A stretch of 64,000 nucleotides of DNA from Bradyrhizobiaceae bacterium Ga0074131 (GCA_001464035.1 LNEC01000019.1:62001-126000); one strand, 5' to 3'; shown: positions 27,581-37,218, counted from the stretch's first letter. A program made the numbers and translations. The notes: generated by a model not told the origin, from the letters alone.

Positions 27581-28317
27581 TTCGGGTTGGCGGATTTGCC
27601 GGACACCGATCGTGTACGGGCGGGTTGAGCGGCCGGTTCAGGCGCGTCGGATGCGGCGGGGTCGGGCGGGCTGTCCATCACCAGATTCATCACGACATTG
27701 CCTTCGAACCGCACGACCTCGCCGCCGCCGGTAATCCTGAGCCGGTCGGCGCTCAGCGTTCCGTTGAGCAGTTTGACGTCGACATGTTCTTCCGACGTCA
27801 CCGTGCTCTTGCCGATATCGACCAGCGCCTGCGACAGCCGGGCTTCATAGCCGGTGGAGGATTGCAGGAAGATATCCTTGCGCAGGTCCAGGAGCTGCGC
27901 CTTGGAATCGAACAGCCCGCTACGGGCATCGAGCGTGATGTGGGTGGTGCGGTCTTCCATCAAAACCTTGGCGCGCAGCGTCCTGAGATCGACACGATCG
28001 GGATCGGTCAGGTCCTGGGTGGCGGTTTTGGCCCAGACCTCGTAAGGCCGCTGATCCGGCGTGTAGCCGGACATATGGGGCGACTCCATCGTGATCTTGG
28101 TGCCTGACACGACCAGGCTTCCGATGTCGACCGGCAGCTTCGGCAGCAGCATGCGGAACGGATTATAGACCGAGACAAACACGATCGCGGTCATCGCCAG
28201 GACCACGGCGACCGGCACCGCGACGCGCAGCACCCGCACCATCCGGCTGTGGCGCGCCGCGATCGCGAAGCGCGCGTCCATTCCGGCTTGATAGGGTGGG
28301 TTCTGAACTGAATTCAC
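27577..28317 (-). CDS. lptC: LPS export protein LptC
   Basis: A 246-residue bitopic protein. A cytoplasmic head is followed by one membrane helix (about 28-50, VLRVAVPVAVVLAMTAIVFVSVY) and a periplasmic jellyroll (ESPHMSGYTPDQRPYEVWAKTATQD, LDARSGLFDSKAQLLDL, KLLNGTLSADRLRI). It passes lipopolysaccharide from LptB2FG to LptA. The tail after about residue 220 is Ala/Pro-rich. First gene of the lptC-lptA-lptB run. Confidence 0.92.
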   Translation of the reverse strand: MNSVQNPPYQAGMDARFAIAARHSRMVRVLRVAVPVAVVLAMTAIVFVSVYNPFRMLLPKLPVDIGSLVVSGTKITMESPHMSGYTPDQRPYEVWAKTATQDLTDPDRVDLRTLRAKVLMEDRTTHITLDARSGLFDSKAQLLDLRKDIFLQSSTGYEARLSQALVDIGKSTVTSEEHVDVKLLNGTLSADRLRITGGGEVVRFEGNVVMNLVMDSPPDPAASDAPEPAAQPARTRSVSGKSANPK

Positions 28318-28446
28318 CGCTGCTCCGAAGCGTTGGGATCAAAGATCATCCTACCCTAGATCGCCGGAAGTTGCAGCCCGACACTCGCTGCCAGTGTGAC
28401 CGAAACGGGGCGGACAGCCGCGGCATAGCGCCGTTCCCCGGTGCTC

Positions 28447-29061
28447 TCAGGAATGTGCAAAAATGTCCTCGGCGGCCCAGCCCTGCAGGTCGAGCCTCGC
28501 CCGCGAAGGGAGGAACCCGAAACAGGCCTGGGCGAGTTCCGCACGTCCTTCACGCGCGAGCATGCCGTCGAGGCGTTCGCGCAGGCCATGCAAATGCAGC
28601 ACGTCGGAGGCGGCATAGGACAGCTGCGCCTCGCTCAGGGTCTGCGCGCCCCAGTCGCTCGACTGCTGCTGCTTCGACAGATCGATGTTGAGCACCTCGC
28701 GCACCAGATCCTTCAGGCCGTGGCGGTCGGTGTAGGTGCGGCAGAGCCGCGAGGCGATCTTGGTGCAGTACACCGGCTGCGGCATCACGCCGAAGGCATG
28801 GTAGAGCGCGGCGAGATCGAAGCGGGCGAAGTGGAAGATCTTCGTCACCTTCGGATCGGCCAGCAGCGCCTTCAGGTTCGGCGCGTCGGCGTGATCTTTG
28901 GGGATCTGCACAACATCGGCGCTGCCGTCGCCGTTCGACAGCTGCACCACGCAGAGCCGGTCGCGATGCGGATGCAGCCCCATGGTTTCGGTATCGATCG
29001 CCACCGAATCGGTATAGCGGGACAAATCGGGCAGATCGCCGCGATGCAGGCGGATGGTCAT
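28447..29061 (-). CDS. RNase D-like 3'-5' exonuclease
   Basis: A 204-residue single-domain DEDDy exonuclease. The Exo I motif is AIDTETMGL, Exo II is FHFARFDLAALYHAFG and Exo III is YAASDVLHLHGL, where Tyr and Asp complete the metal site. It lacks the HRDC domains of E. coli RNase D, as is normal for the short rhizobial form placed beside lptC. It likely trims structured RNA 3' ends. Confidence 0.93.
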   Translation of the reverse strand: MTIRLHRGDLPDLSRYTDSVAIDTETMGLHPHRDRLCVVQLSNGDGSADVVQIPKDHADAPNLKALLADPKVTKIFHFARFDLAALYHAFGVMPQPVYCTKIASRLCRTYTDRHGLKDLVREVLNIDLSKQQQSSDWGAQTLSEAQLSYAASDVLHLHGLRERLDGMLAREGRAELAQACFGFLPSRARLDLQGWAAEDIFAHS

Positions 29062-29322
29062 GGTTGTCCTGTCTCAGGGGCCTCGTCGAATCGACCCCTC
29101 AATCTACCGCTCAAACCGACGCGTGGCGAGCGGTGGCCGCGTCATGGGGGCTTAGTGTTGCTCGCGGCGAACCGCCGCCAGCACAGCACGGCGCCACGAG
29201 GTGAAAATGGCCGCCGTATCACACCGCTCGGCGAACCGTTAGCGTCCTGCGCGCCGACGTTCGGCAGTACCCGCCGCCGTGCTCCGGAAGTGGGGCGGCA
29301 GCCGGACGGAACCGCGACTAGT

Positions 29323-30357
29323 CTAGCGGCGTCCTTCGGCGGATCTGTCCATCGCCCTGCGCTCGCCGCCAAAAAAGGGCGGCGCGGGCGTCAGCGGAGG
29401 CCCGAGACCGGAAACGGTCATGATCCGCATCTCGGGGAGCCCATGGATGCCCGTGGACCTGTTCGTTCTATCGCGCATGTATAGAATTGACGGGGCGAGG
29501 CACGCCAAGAGGATAAGCGCGCCACCCATGGACATCACGATCACAAGCAGGGTGACGTCCAGCGGGAAAAAACCACCGCTGCCTTTGGCGGATGTGGTGA
29601 CCAGCTCCGAGGCAGGCGGATCGGGCTGATTGATTTCTGGTTTGTTTTCGGGTGTCTCGAAGCTGCTCGAAGCGATCTCGGGGCCGCTGCCGTCGGCCTC
29701 AGCTCTCGGCAGATCGCTCCATCGCGATTCGAATGTCGATGGCCTGTATATCTCTCTGGTCCCCTGTTCGACAATGATCGGTTGCGGCAGCGCTGGTTTG
29801 CCCAGCGGAACCGGCGCCGCCCGCGAATCCATCAGTCTGGCCTGCGCGTTCGCGGCGGCTTTGGAAAGCGCGCGCGGTTCGGGCGCGGTCGCCTTGGCGC
29901 GTCGGGACGATCGCGCGTTGGCGGCGTCGGCAGATCCGGACCCCGCCCCTTTGAGGTACCAGCATCTCTGGCCCGTATCGGTTTCGAGGCGGTAGTACCA
30001 GCGCGCGCCCTGCGCCGAGCGGCTGGTCGGCGCGGCGATGCAATTGCGCGTCGGGGGCGCCGGTTGCGCAGTTTTTGGATTTAACCGTTCCGTGAGCTGG
30101 TTGAGCGCGCTCCACGGAGACAATTCCCGCGTGGCGTTTCCAACGATCGCTCTGCCGCCGCTCACATACCAGCATTTTCGCCCATTCGCGCGATCAATCC
30201 GGTATTTCCAGCGGTCGCCATCGGCCGTGACGCCGCCTGGTCTCGCAAGACACTCAGCTGCGGCGCGCGCGTGCGTCGGAAACACCGTGGACTGCAGAAT
30301 GGTCGCCAGAACGGCAACGAAGACCGCTGACAGAAATCTTGTGATTCGGCAGAACAT
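29323..30357 (-). CDS. Exported/membrane protein of unknown function with two CWY repeats
   Basis: A 344-residue protein with a signal peptide (about 1-33, ending THARA). Two copies of a short module follow: C-L-A-R-P ... RWKYRIDRANGRKCWYVSG (about 36-67) and C-I-A-A-P ... RWYYRLETDTGQRCWYLKG (about 106-137). A long low-complexity linker follows, then one membrane helix (about 267-290, LDVTLLVIVMSMGGALILLACLA). The two Cys per module could form a disulfide. Topology suggests a periplasmic head tethered near its C-terminus. I do not recognise a function; it may bind a wall or surface component. Confidence 0.78.
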   Translation of the reverse strand: MFCRITRFLSAVFVAVLATILQSTVFPTHARAAAECLARPGGVTADGDRWKYRIDRANGRKCWYVSGGRAIVGNATRELSPWSALNQLTERLNPKTAQPAPPTRNCIAAPTSRSAQGARWYYRLETDTGQRCWYLKGAGSGSADAANARSSRRAKATAPEPRALSKAAANAQARLMDSRAAPVPLGKPALPQPIIVEQGTREIYRPSTFESRWSDLPRAEADGSGPEIASSSFETPENKPEINQPDPPASELVTTSAKGSGGFFPLDVTLLVIVMSMGGALILLACLAPSILYMRDRTNRSTGIHGLPEMRIMTVSGLGPPLTPAPPFFGGERRAMDRSAEGRR

Positions 30358-31024
30358 TCTTCATCTCCTGGCATTCGGACTCTGGCAGATCAGCTGTCGA
30401 ATGGCCGCGACGGACGTCACCGCGGAAGCTGCACGAAGCTGACTAAGCCCTACCAAAACCTCAGGAATACGCGCCGGGTAACCGCACTTAACCTTAAGGC
30501 GCGCGCCGCGGGAAGAGGCAAAAAGTGCTGATTTCTCTGGGTTTTTCGGTTCCATCTTCAAGGTGGCTCGCCCGCGGAAATGCAAGAACACCAATGAAAT
30601 TGCGGGTTTCCGCGCCCTCGCGCACAACGCGCCTGACGGTGGCCGGACGATTAAGGTTACGACCGATAAGTTGGGTTCCCGACAGAAGACGGCCGTGCGG
30701 CGTCAGGAGCGAGGCCGCGTCGAGAAGACCCATCGGGGCCAGTGCGGGTGAAGCCGGCTGATGGGCCAAGGCAAGCAAGCCGCCCGCACCTAGAGCATAA
30801 TGAAGTGGAGTTGGGTCGCTTCGTCCCGCGGGTACGAGGTGCTGACGATCCCGTGTCCCGTACCGGCACGGCGTCCCTTTGGCGGTGCTCGCCAAGGCCT
30901 GAACAAAAAATCGCGAAAACAACCCCATGCAAAGATAGAGAGGACCCCCAGCCTCGATCCGATGCGCCGCGCCGAGCAGGCGTTGTTGATACCGCTGGTG
31001 CGAGACGCTTCGGAATGAAGCCGG
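30358..31024. other. Gene-free stretch before the tRNA-Leu island
   Basis: No frame here has family signatures or a convincing start. A long leftward open frame (30494..31273) crosses it but contains a tRNA-derived shadow and no ribosome site. Base composition drops near 30530-30680. It may be decayed accessory DNA. Confidence 0.45.
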
Positions 31025-31060
31025 ATCATGGGCATGGGCAATGGTGCCCAGGAAAGGACT
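31025..31060. repeat. Distal att-like 36-bp direct repeat
   Basis: Identical over all 36 bp to 32988..33023, which covers the last 19 nt of tRNA-Leu plus 17 nt beyond. The bases on both sides differ at once. The two copies bound a unit of 1,963 bp, as expected of site-specific insertion at a tRNA 3' end. This copy is the displaced tRNA end. Confidence 0.88.
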
Positions 31061-31178
31061 GGGTCGCCACCATCGAAAATTTGCTGGCGTTTTGAACCGT
31101 CCGGTCAAGCATTTGTGTACCGGTATCGTGTACCGTTTTTCAAGGCTGTTACGTTCGTCTCGTTTAGGAATCCAAATC

Positions 31179-31454
31179 ATGAGCTTCCAAACCGACCTGC
31201 GGGAAGGGGCTCTTCGACTGCTCGGCAATGTTGCCGTAGTGACAGAACCTGTCGGCCCGGAACGGGACATCAAACTGACGTTCGGTCGCTATGAGCGTTG
31301 GATTTATGAGGGCGGGGCGAACGTACTAGGCCCCTCTACGGACAAGCGATTTGAGATTTACGATTTTGATGATCTCGACCACCTCAAGACGTCGGTGCTT
31401 GCCTTTCCGGCTTCTTTGTCCGCACGGCGTGACTGCCCCAATGACCGGTTCTGA
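31179..31454 (+). CDS. Small protein of unknown function in the tRNA-Leu island
   Basis: A 91-residue, probably soluble protein: MSFQTDLREGALRLLGNVAV, TFGRYERWIYEGGANVLGP and an acidic YDFDDLDHLKT segment. I do not recognise it. The ATG at 31179 was chosen because upstream in-frame codons run into the tRNA-derived repeat. It is 8 nt before the HEATH-motif gene, so the two are probably one operon. GC content looks lower than the surrounding chromosome. Confidence 0.65.
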   Translation: MSFQTDLREGALRLLGNVAVVTEPVGPERDIKLTFGRYERWIYEGGANVLGPSTDKRFEIYDFDDLDHLKTSVLAFPASLSARRDCPNDRF

Positions 31455-31462
31455 TTTCATTC

Positions 31463-32134
31463 ATGATGAGCAAGAAACACCATAGGCCGCCTCGTCCTCG
31501 CATCATCGACAGAATACTACTGGCGAGGTCCGCTGGTCGGCATTTAGATGGGATATGGATCGGAACCTGGCGGGGTACGCCCGAGGATTTGGCGCCCATC
31601 GAACGTGCGGTGCTGCTTGTGAAGCAGCATAGTCCCTTGAACTACGCACGTATCATCCGCGACCTTGAACGAGTTTGGGTGTGCCTGCTGCCGCACGGCC
31701 TTGGCGAATACAAGCCGTCACTCAAGGCCTGTCTCCTCGATGAGCGATACGTGGCAGACCCGACAACGAGTATCGAGCAGATCGCATGCACGATTGTACA
31801 CGAAGCCACGCACGCAAGGCTCGAACGATACGGGATTGGATACAAGGAGGAGCTGCGAGCGAGAATCGAGGCGATCTGCTTCCGACGAGAGTTGGCCTTT
31901 GCCGCTCGCTTACCCGACAGCGCCGAATTACAGCAGGGCATTGCACGATGCTTGGAGTGGTATCAGGCCAATCCAGATCAGTTTAGCGATTCCCACTTTC
32001 AAGAGGGTCACACGGCGGGTGGAATTGAAGCGCTGCGCTATCTGGGGACCCCTGACTGGCTCATCCGAGCCATATTGGTGCCTCTGCCATTAATCAGCCG
32101 GGCGAGGAAATTGCTCCGCTTCGCCTGGCGGTGA
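31463..32134 (+). CDS. Protein with HEATH zinc-protease motif, tRNA-Leu island
   Basis: A 223-residue protein with ACTIVHEATHARLE, an HExxH zinc-site motif (H113, E114, H117). A nearby Glu (E136 in RARIEAICFRRE) could be the third ligand, as in gluzincin-type sites. Upstream, IERAVLLVKQHSPLNYARIIRDLERVWV resembles no family I can name. It has no signal peptide, so it is likely cytoplasmic. It is the second gene of the island pair. Metalloprotease activity is inference from the motif. Its last 41 nt overlap the opposing recombinase remnant. Confidence 0.72.
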   Translation: MMSKKHHRPPRPRIIDRILLARSAGRHLDGIWIGTWRGTPEDLAPIERAVLLVKQHSPLNYARIIRDLERVWVCLLPHGLGEYKPSLKACLLDERYVADPTTSIEQIACTIVHEATHARLERYGIGYKEELRARIEAICFRRELAFAARLPDSAELQQGIARCLEWYQANPDQFSDSHFQEGHTAGGIEALRYLGTPDWLIRAILVPLPLISRARKLLRFAWR

Positions 32135-32673
32135 ACCGGCCCGGCCGAGAAGCCGGTCGCTTGGTCTCCCTCAACATGCGCCCAATCGCTGTCGGCGCAT
32201 ATGGCTTTCCGCTCCGGCTGATGTACCCCGCCTTCGCCAGCTCGGTGGCGATCTCCCTTAACGATCGACGGCCTGCGTTGGGCGACTTGCGCCGTAGTTT
32301 GCGCGCCAAGGCAATCATCTCGCCCCCATGCTCAGCCGCATCAATCTCGGCATAGCTTTTCCGGGCCCTCCACCTTCACTACGGCGGCTCGCTTCCGATC
32401 CCGCGCGGCCTTCAGCTTGCTGATCAGTCGCGCCTTCTCCAGCTGGGCGAACACACTGGCGATCTGACGCATGGCGATCTTGAACGGATCGCTCGTCTCT
32501 GTGAGATTGTCGCCGGAACTGGTGAGGACGCGAATACCGCGCTCGATCAGTGCGATTATGCCCGCCTCCTGAACGATCACGGCTTGAGCAGAGAAGGTAT
32601 TGATCTGGGCGTGCTGCTCGATGCGGTTGCACCAAATCGATAGACAGATCAAACGCTGGCTGTCAGATCGCAA
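32094..32673 (-). pseudogene. Truncated, frameshifted serine recombinase
   Basis: The middle and end of a large-serine/resolvase-type recombinase are recognisable: IVQEAGIIALIERGIRVLTSSGDNLTE, MRQIASVFAQLEKARLISKLKAARDRKRA in one frame, then EIDAAEHGGEMIALARKLRRK and SLREIATELAKAGYISRSGKPYAPTAIGRML in another. One extra C in GGGCCCGGAAAAGC (near 32365) accounts for the shift. The N-terminal catalytic region (Y-x-R-V-S) is absent. It is probably a relic of the element's mobility functions. Confidence 0.8.
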
Positions 32674-32987
32674 GGGCCACGCTTTCGGTGGGGCTTTTTG
32701 GCGTCAGTCATTGTCAAGGCGGGACCAAGTGAGCTCAGCGTTACGACATCACTCGGCGAGCGATGTGTTGTGCCTGCTTGGGAAAAGCCGGAGACCTGCC
32801 CGAATCGCAGTGCCCACGATTTGTATGAAACCGAACCGTGTTGCTCCAGACCTTTGCAACCCCAAGCCTCCCAAACCTTGCCGGGTTCTTGCGCGACAGC
32901 ACACCCCATTCGCGGGGCGGTGCCTCGCGCGGCACGATCAGCAGCAAAGCGCTTGATGTTGCCGCGGGCCGCCCTGCATTCAACAAA
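32674..32987. other. Gene-free end of the tRNA-Leu island
   Basis: No gene is supported. Open frames here run through the tRNA and give the familiar VPRKGLEPSRPL shadow peptide. It could hold relic recombinase sequence, but the missing catalytic part is not recognisable. Confidence 0.45.
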
Positions 32988-33004
32988 ATCATGGGCATGG
33001 GCAA

Positions 33005-33091
<87 letters not shown>

Positions 33092-33239
33092 CCGGGCCGG
33101 TTAGTACGGACCGGTCGCGCGCTTGTCAAATCGCTGCAAGGCCGGGCAAATGCGCTGTACAGCACCGGCCGGTTGGCGTATCGCGAAACGGCTTAATCCC
33201 CTGCGATCTCTCGACTTTGACCCCGAGGAAACCGACCCT

Positions 33240-34208
33240 ATGGCATCGAATCTGGACACGCTGGTCACGGTTTTCGGAGGATCCGGCTTTCTCGGCCGGA
33301 GCGTGGTCCGGGCGCTGGCCAAGCGCGACTACCGCATCCGCGTCGCGGTGCGGCGGCCGGAGCTGGCCGGGCACCTGCAGCCGCTCGGCAGGGTCGGCCA
33401 GATCCACAGCGTGCAGGCCAATCTGCGTTACCCGGCCTCGGTCGCGGCCGCGATGCGCGATTCGCACGTCGCCATCAACCTGGTCGGCATCCTGGCCGAG
33501 GGCGGCCCCCAGACCTTCGACGCGGTGCAGGCGCGCGGCGCCGGCGCCATCGCCGCCGCGGCGAACGCGGCTGGGGCGCGGGTGGTGCATGTCTCCGCCA
33601 TCGGCGCCGACGAGAATTCCCTGGCCGGCTACGCCCGCGCCAAGGCCGCGGGCGAAAAGGCGGTGCTATCGGCCGTCCCATCGGCGACCATCCTGCGGCC
33701 CTCCGTGGTGTTCGGCCCCGAGGACCAGTTCACCAACCGCTTCGCCGCGCTCGCCACCGTTTCGCCGGTGCTGCCGCTGATCGGCGGCGGCGTGACGAAA
33801 CTGCAGCCGGTCTATGTCGGCGACGTCGCGACCGCGGTCGCCGATGCCGTCGACGGCAAGACCAGGCCCGGCGCCACCTACGAACTCGGCGGCCCGGAAG
33901 TGCTGACCATGCGCGAGGTGATCGAACTCATTCTCGCCACCATCGAGCGCCGGCGCATGCTGGCGTCGCTGCCGTTCGGGCTCGCCAAATTGCAGGCGCT
34001 GGTGCTGCAGTTCGCGCCGGGGCCGCTGAAACTGACCCCGGACCAGGTGGCGCTGCTGCGCTACGATAATGTGGTGTCGGAGACGGCGAAGGCCGCCGGC
34101 CTGACGTTGCAAGGACTGGGAATCGTGCCGGATTCGCTGGAAGCCATCGCGCCGCAGTATCTCTGGCGCTTCCGCAGGACCGGGCAGTTCGCGCACAAGG
34201 GGAAGTGA
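33240..34208 (+). CDS. Complex I NDUFA9-family NAD(P)-binding protein
   Basis: A 322-residue Rossmann protein of the atypical short-chain dehydrogenase type. The nucleotide motif is VTVFGGSGFLGRSVV, followed by VAVRRPE, NLVGILAEGGPQTFDAV, HVSAIGAD and Y-x-x-x-K as YARAKAAGE. The NDUFA9 group includes a mitochondrial complex I accessory subunit; the bacterial homologues are often annotated as NADH:ubiquinone oxidoreductase-like. Start at 33240 was chosen because the glycine motif then falls near the N-terminus. Confidence 0.88.
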   Translation: MASNLDTLVTVFGGSGFLGRSVVRALAKRDYRIRVAVRRPELAGHLQPLGRVGQIHSVQANLRYPASVAAAMRDSHVAINLVGILAEGGPQTFDAVQARGAGAIAAAANAAGARVVHVSAIGADENSLAGYARAKAAGEKAVLSAVPSATILRPSVVFGPEDQFTNRFAALATVSPVLPLIGGGVTKLQPVYVGDVATAVADAVDGKTRPGATYELGGPEVLTMREVIELILATIERRRMLASLPFGLAKLQALVLQFAPGPLKLTPDQVALLRYDNVVSETAKAAGLTLQGLGIVPDSLEAIAPQYLWRFRRTGQFAHKGK

Positions 34209-34284
34209 GTAGCGATTGGTCGGGTGGGCAAAGCTTGCGCCGTAGCTCGACTAGCGAAGGCGGGAGCGTGCCCGCCCGAAGTTT

Positions 34285-35091
34285 CTACCGTCCCATCGCC
34301 AACGCCATGAGCCCGAGCGTGCCGACGATGACGCGCCACCACGCGAACAATGTAAAACCGTGGCGGGTGACGTAGCCGAGGAACGCCTTGACCACGATCA
34401 TCGCGGTGACGAACGACACCACGAAGCCGATCGCGACCAGGCCGGCGTGATCCAGCGTCATCTCGCCGCGGCTCTTGTAGAGGTCGTAGACGAAGGCGCC
34501 GAGCATGGTCGGGATCGCGAGGAAGAAGGAGAACTCCGCCGCCGCGCGCTTGTCGGCCCCGAGCAGCATGGCGCCGACGATGGTGGCGCCGGAGCGCGAC
34601 ACGCCGGGGATCATCGAAATGCACTGCGCGAAGCCGATCCAGAGATACATCGGCAGCGGAAAGGTGGTGGCGTCGTGTTCGCGCGGCTTGAGATCGAGCT
34701 GATCGACCCACAGCAGGACGGCGCCGCCGACGATCAGCGAAAAACATACCACCCACGGATTGAACAGGAATGCCTTGATGTAGCCGCCGGTGGCGGCCCC
34801 GATCACGGCCGCGGGCAGGAACGCCACCAGCACTCCGATCACAAACCGGCGCGCATGCGGGTCCGAGAATATGCCGAGCGCGATCTTCGACAGCTTGAGA
34901 AAATAAAGTGCGACGATGGCGAGAATCGCGCCGAGCTGAATCAGGATCGCAAAGCTTTTCCAGAACGGGCCTTCGCCGAGATCGAAGAAGCGCTCCGCCA
35001 GCAGCAGGTGGCCGGTCGAGGACACCGGGATGAACTCCGTGACGCCCTCGACGATTCCGAGAATCACCGCCCTTAGTGCATCAGACATCAT
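34285..35091 (-). CDS. uppP: Undecaprenyl-diphosphatase
   Basis: A 268-residue integral membrane enzyme (about eight helices) that dephosphorylates undecaprenyl pyrophosphate to recycle the wall lipid carrier; it also gives bacitracin resistance. Both catalytic motifs are present: LGIVEGVTEFIPVSSTGHLLL near the N-terminus and PGVSRSGATIVGAML in the middle. Start at 35091 (MMSDALRAV) or one codon later; longer readings run into the divergent GST promoter region. Convergent with the NDUFA9-like gene. Confidence 0.95.
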   Translation of the reverse strand: MMSDALRAVILGIVEGVTEFIPVSSTGHLLLAERFFDLGEGPFWKSFAILIQLGAILAIVALYFLKLSKIALGIFSDPHARRFVIGVLVAFLPAAVIGAATGGYIKAFLFNPWVVCFSLIVGGAVLLWVDQLDLKPREHDATTFPLPMYLWIGFAQCISMIPGVSRSGATIVGAMLLGADKRAAAEFSFFLAIPTMLGAFVYDLYKSRGEMTLDHAGLVAIGFVVSFVTAMIVVKAFLGYVTRHGFTLFAWWRVIVGTLGLMALAMGR

Positions 35092-35269
35092 GGGATGGTT
35101 CCGTTGTGATCGGAATAAGCCGAAAAGCGGGTTCTTCTCGCTTATTCGCTGTTCTGCCGCAATCGCAAATAACGTGAAAACACGGGTTGCCTCAATCGTG
35201 TGCTTAGGTAGTTTGGCGCCGGCGCCGCGCTCGACGGATTCGGAGCGCCGCGAAAAAATCAAGGCTTGC

Positions 35270-35962
35270 ATGTACACGCTGTTTCACCATCCGTTCTGTC
35301 CGCAGTCGCGATTCATTCGCCTCGCTTTGGGCGAATACGGCCTCGATCTGCGGCTGGTGGAAGAGCGCGTCTGGGAGCGGCGCGAGGCGTTTCTGGCGCT
35401 GAACCCCGCGGCCACCACGCCGGTGCTGATCGCCGAGCGCCTGCCTTCGATTCCCGGCGCCGGAATCATCGCCGAGTATCTCGACGAGACTCACGGCGGC
35501 GGGCTGGATGAACGCCGGCTGTTGCCGACGTCACCGGGCGAACGGATCGAAGTGCGCCGTCTGATGGGCTGGTTCAACGACAAGTTTTTCGAGGAAGCCT
35601 CCAATCCCCTGGTCACCGAGCGCATCTACAAGCGCTTCATGGACGAGCAGGACGGCGGCGGCGCGCCGGCGGCGGATGTGATCCGCGCGGCGAAAGCCAA
35701 TGTGCGCTATCATCTGGCCTATATCGGCTGGCTGGCGAAGACGCGGAACTATCTCGCCGGCGACCGGCTGACCTATGCGGACCTCGCCGCCGCGGCGCAT
35801 CTTTCGGCGATCGATTATCTTGGTGACGTGCCATGGATCGAGGACGACGCGGCAAAGGCGTGGTACGCGCGGGTGAAATCCAGGCCCTCGTTCCGCCCGC
35901 TGCTGAGCGAATGGCTGGCCGGCGTGCCGGCGTCGCGGACCTATGTGGATCTGGATTTCTGA
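35270..35962 (+). CDS. Glutathione S-transferase family protein
   Basis: A 230-residue protein with an N-terminal thioredoxin-like domain (MYTLFHHPFCPQSRFIRLALGEYGLDL, then the cis-Pro segment TTPVLI and the E-S/A-like IPGAGIIAEYLDE). An all-alpha C-terminal domain (about 95-215) follows, with LAGDRLTYADLAAAAHLS. The substrate is unknown. The CPQS motif in place of an obvious Ser/Tyr start suggests an omega/beta-like thiol type; that is inference. A palindromic repeat lies just downstream. Confidence 0.9.
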   Translation: MYTLFHHPFCPQSRFIRLALGEYGLDLRLVEERVWERREAFLALNPAATTPVLIAERLPSIPGAGIIAEYLDETHGGGLDERRLLPTSPGERIEVRRLMGWFNDKFFEEASNPLVTERIYKRFMDEQDGGGAPAADVIRAAKANVRYHLAYIGWLAKTRNYLAGDRLTYADLAAAAHLSAIDYLGDVPWIEDDAAKAWYARVKSRPSFRPLLSEWLAGVPASRTYVDLDF

Positions 35963-35970
35963 CGTTGTTC

Positions 35971-36057
35971 GTCATGCCCGCGCTTGACGCGGGCATCCAC
36001 GTCTTCCCTTTGTGTCGAGCGAAGACGTGGATGGCCGGGACAAGCCCGGCCATGACG
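35971..36057. repeat. Palindromic intergenic repeat A
   Basis: Begins GTCATGCCCGCGCTTGACGC and ends GGCCGGGACAAGCCCGGCC followed by ATGAC. The outer arms, an inner GAAGACGTGGAT/ATCCACGTCTTC pair and the end hairpins make it an imperfect palindrome of about 87 bp. A REP/BIME-like element. Confidence 0.7.
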
Positions 36058-36077
36058 GGAAATTGGCGTTAGGTTCG

Positions 36078-37211
36078 ATGAGCGCGCCAAATCCAAACAC
36101 CGAAGCACTGCGGATCGCCCTCACCCGTGAAGCCCGCGCGCTCGGCTTCGACTGCGCCGGCGTCACCGGACCGGATTCGATCGCGCCAGCTGGCAAGCAT
36201 TTCCGCGACTTTATCGATGACGGCTGGCATGGCGACATGGACTGGCTGGCCGACCGCCCCGAACGCCGCGCCGACCCGCGCGGGCTGTGGGCTGACGTTC
36301 GTTCGGTGATCATGCTCGGCGTCAATTACGGGCCCGACCAGAATCCGCTTGCGATCCTGGAGCACCGCACGCGCGGCGCGATCTCGGTCTATGCGCAGGG
36401 CGACGACTATCACGATCTGATCAAGAAGCGGCTGAAGGCGCTGGCGCGCTGGCTGGTCGCGGCCCACGGCGGCGAGGTCAAGGTGTTCGTCGACACCGCC
36501 GCGGTGATGGAAAAGCCGCTGGCGCAGGCGGCGGGCCTCGGCTGGCAGGGCAAGCACACCAACCTCGTGTCGCGCGAATTCGGCTCCTGGCTGTTCCTCG
36601 GCGCGATTTTCACCACGCTGGAGCTGCCGCGCGACGAGCCCGACGTCGACCATTGCGGCTCATGCCGGGCCTGCCTCGACATCTGCCCGACATCGGCGTT
36701 TCCGGCGCCCTACAAGCTCGATGCCAGGCGCTGCATTTCCTATCTCACCATCGAGAACAAGGGTCCGATCCCGCACGGGTTTCGCAAGGCGATCGGCAAC
36801 CGGATCTATGGCTGCGACGATTGCCTCGCGGTCTGTCCCTGGAACAAGTTCGCGCAGGCCGGGCGCGAGACCAAACTCGCGGCGCGCGCGGATCTGCGGG
36901 CGCCTGCGCTGGCCGAGCTGGCGCGGCTCGACGACACCGCGTTTCGGGCGCGATTCACCAGATCGCCCGTCAAACGAATCGGGCGCGACCGTTTTGTGCG
37001 CAATGTGCTGATCGCGATCGGCAACTCCAAGGATGCGGCCCTGGCTGTCGAGGCCGAGCGCCTGCTCGAGGACGCCAGCCCGCTGGTGCGGGGAGCCGCG
37101 GCGTGGGCGCTGTCGCAGTTGATGGGGCGGGAGTCGTTCGGAATGATGGCGGCGCGGGCGATGGTCACGGAAACAGATGAGTCGGTGCGAGCGGAATGGC
37201 GGCACGCCTAA
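36078..37211 (+). CDS. queG: Epoxyqueuosine reductase
   Basis: A 377-residue iron-sulfur, cobalamin-dependent enzyme that makes queuosine, the final step of the wobble modification of tRNAs with GUN anticodons. Two 4Fe-4S motifs are clear: HCGSCRACLDICPTSAF and CDDCLAVCPWNKF. The cofactor region has VFVDTAAVMEKPLAQAAGLGWQGKHTNL. A C-terminal HEAT-like helical part follows. ATG at 36078 was chosen because upstream codons lie in repeat A. Confidence 0.95.
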   Translation: MSAPNPNTEALRIALTREARALGFDCAGVTGPDSIAPAGKHFRDFIDDGWHGDMDWLADRPERRADPRGLWADVRSVIMLGVNYGPDQNPLAILEHRTRGAISVYAQGDDYHDLIKKRLKALARWLVAAHGGEVKVFVDTAAVMEKPLAQAAGLGWQGKHTNLVSREFGSWLFLGAIFTTLELPRDEPDVDHCGSCRACLDICPTSAFPAPYKLDARRCISYLTIENKGPIPHGFRKAIGNRIYGCDDCLAVCPWNKFAQAGRETKLAARADLRAPALAELARLDDTAFRARFTRSPVKRIGRDRFVRNVLIAIGNSKDAALAVEAERLLEDASPLVRGAAAWALSQLMGRESFGMMAARAMVTETDESVRAEWRHA

Positions 37212-37218
37212 TCCCCAC

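Noticed and set aside
30494..31273. 259-codon leftward open frame before the tRNA-Leu island
   Set aside because: It runs through the tRNA-derived repeat and the start of the 91-residue gene, lacks a ribosome site and resembles no family.
34259..34276. GGCGGG/CCCGCC hairpin between the NDUFA9-like gene and uppP
   Set aside because: Convenient position for a two-way terminator but no T run on either side; evidence too thin.
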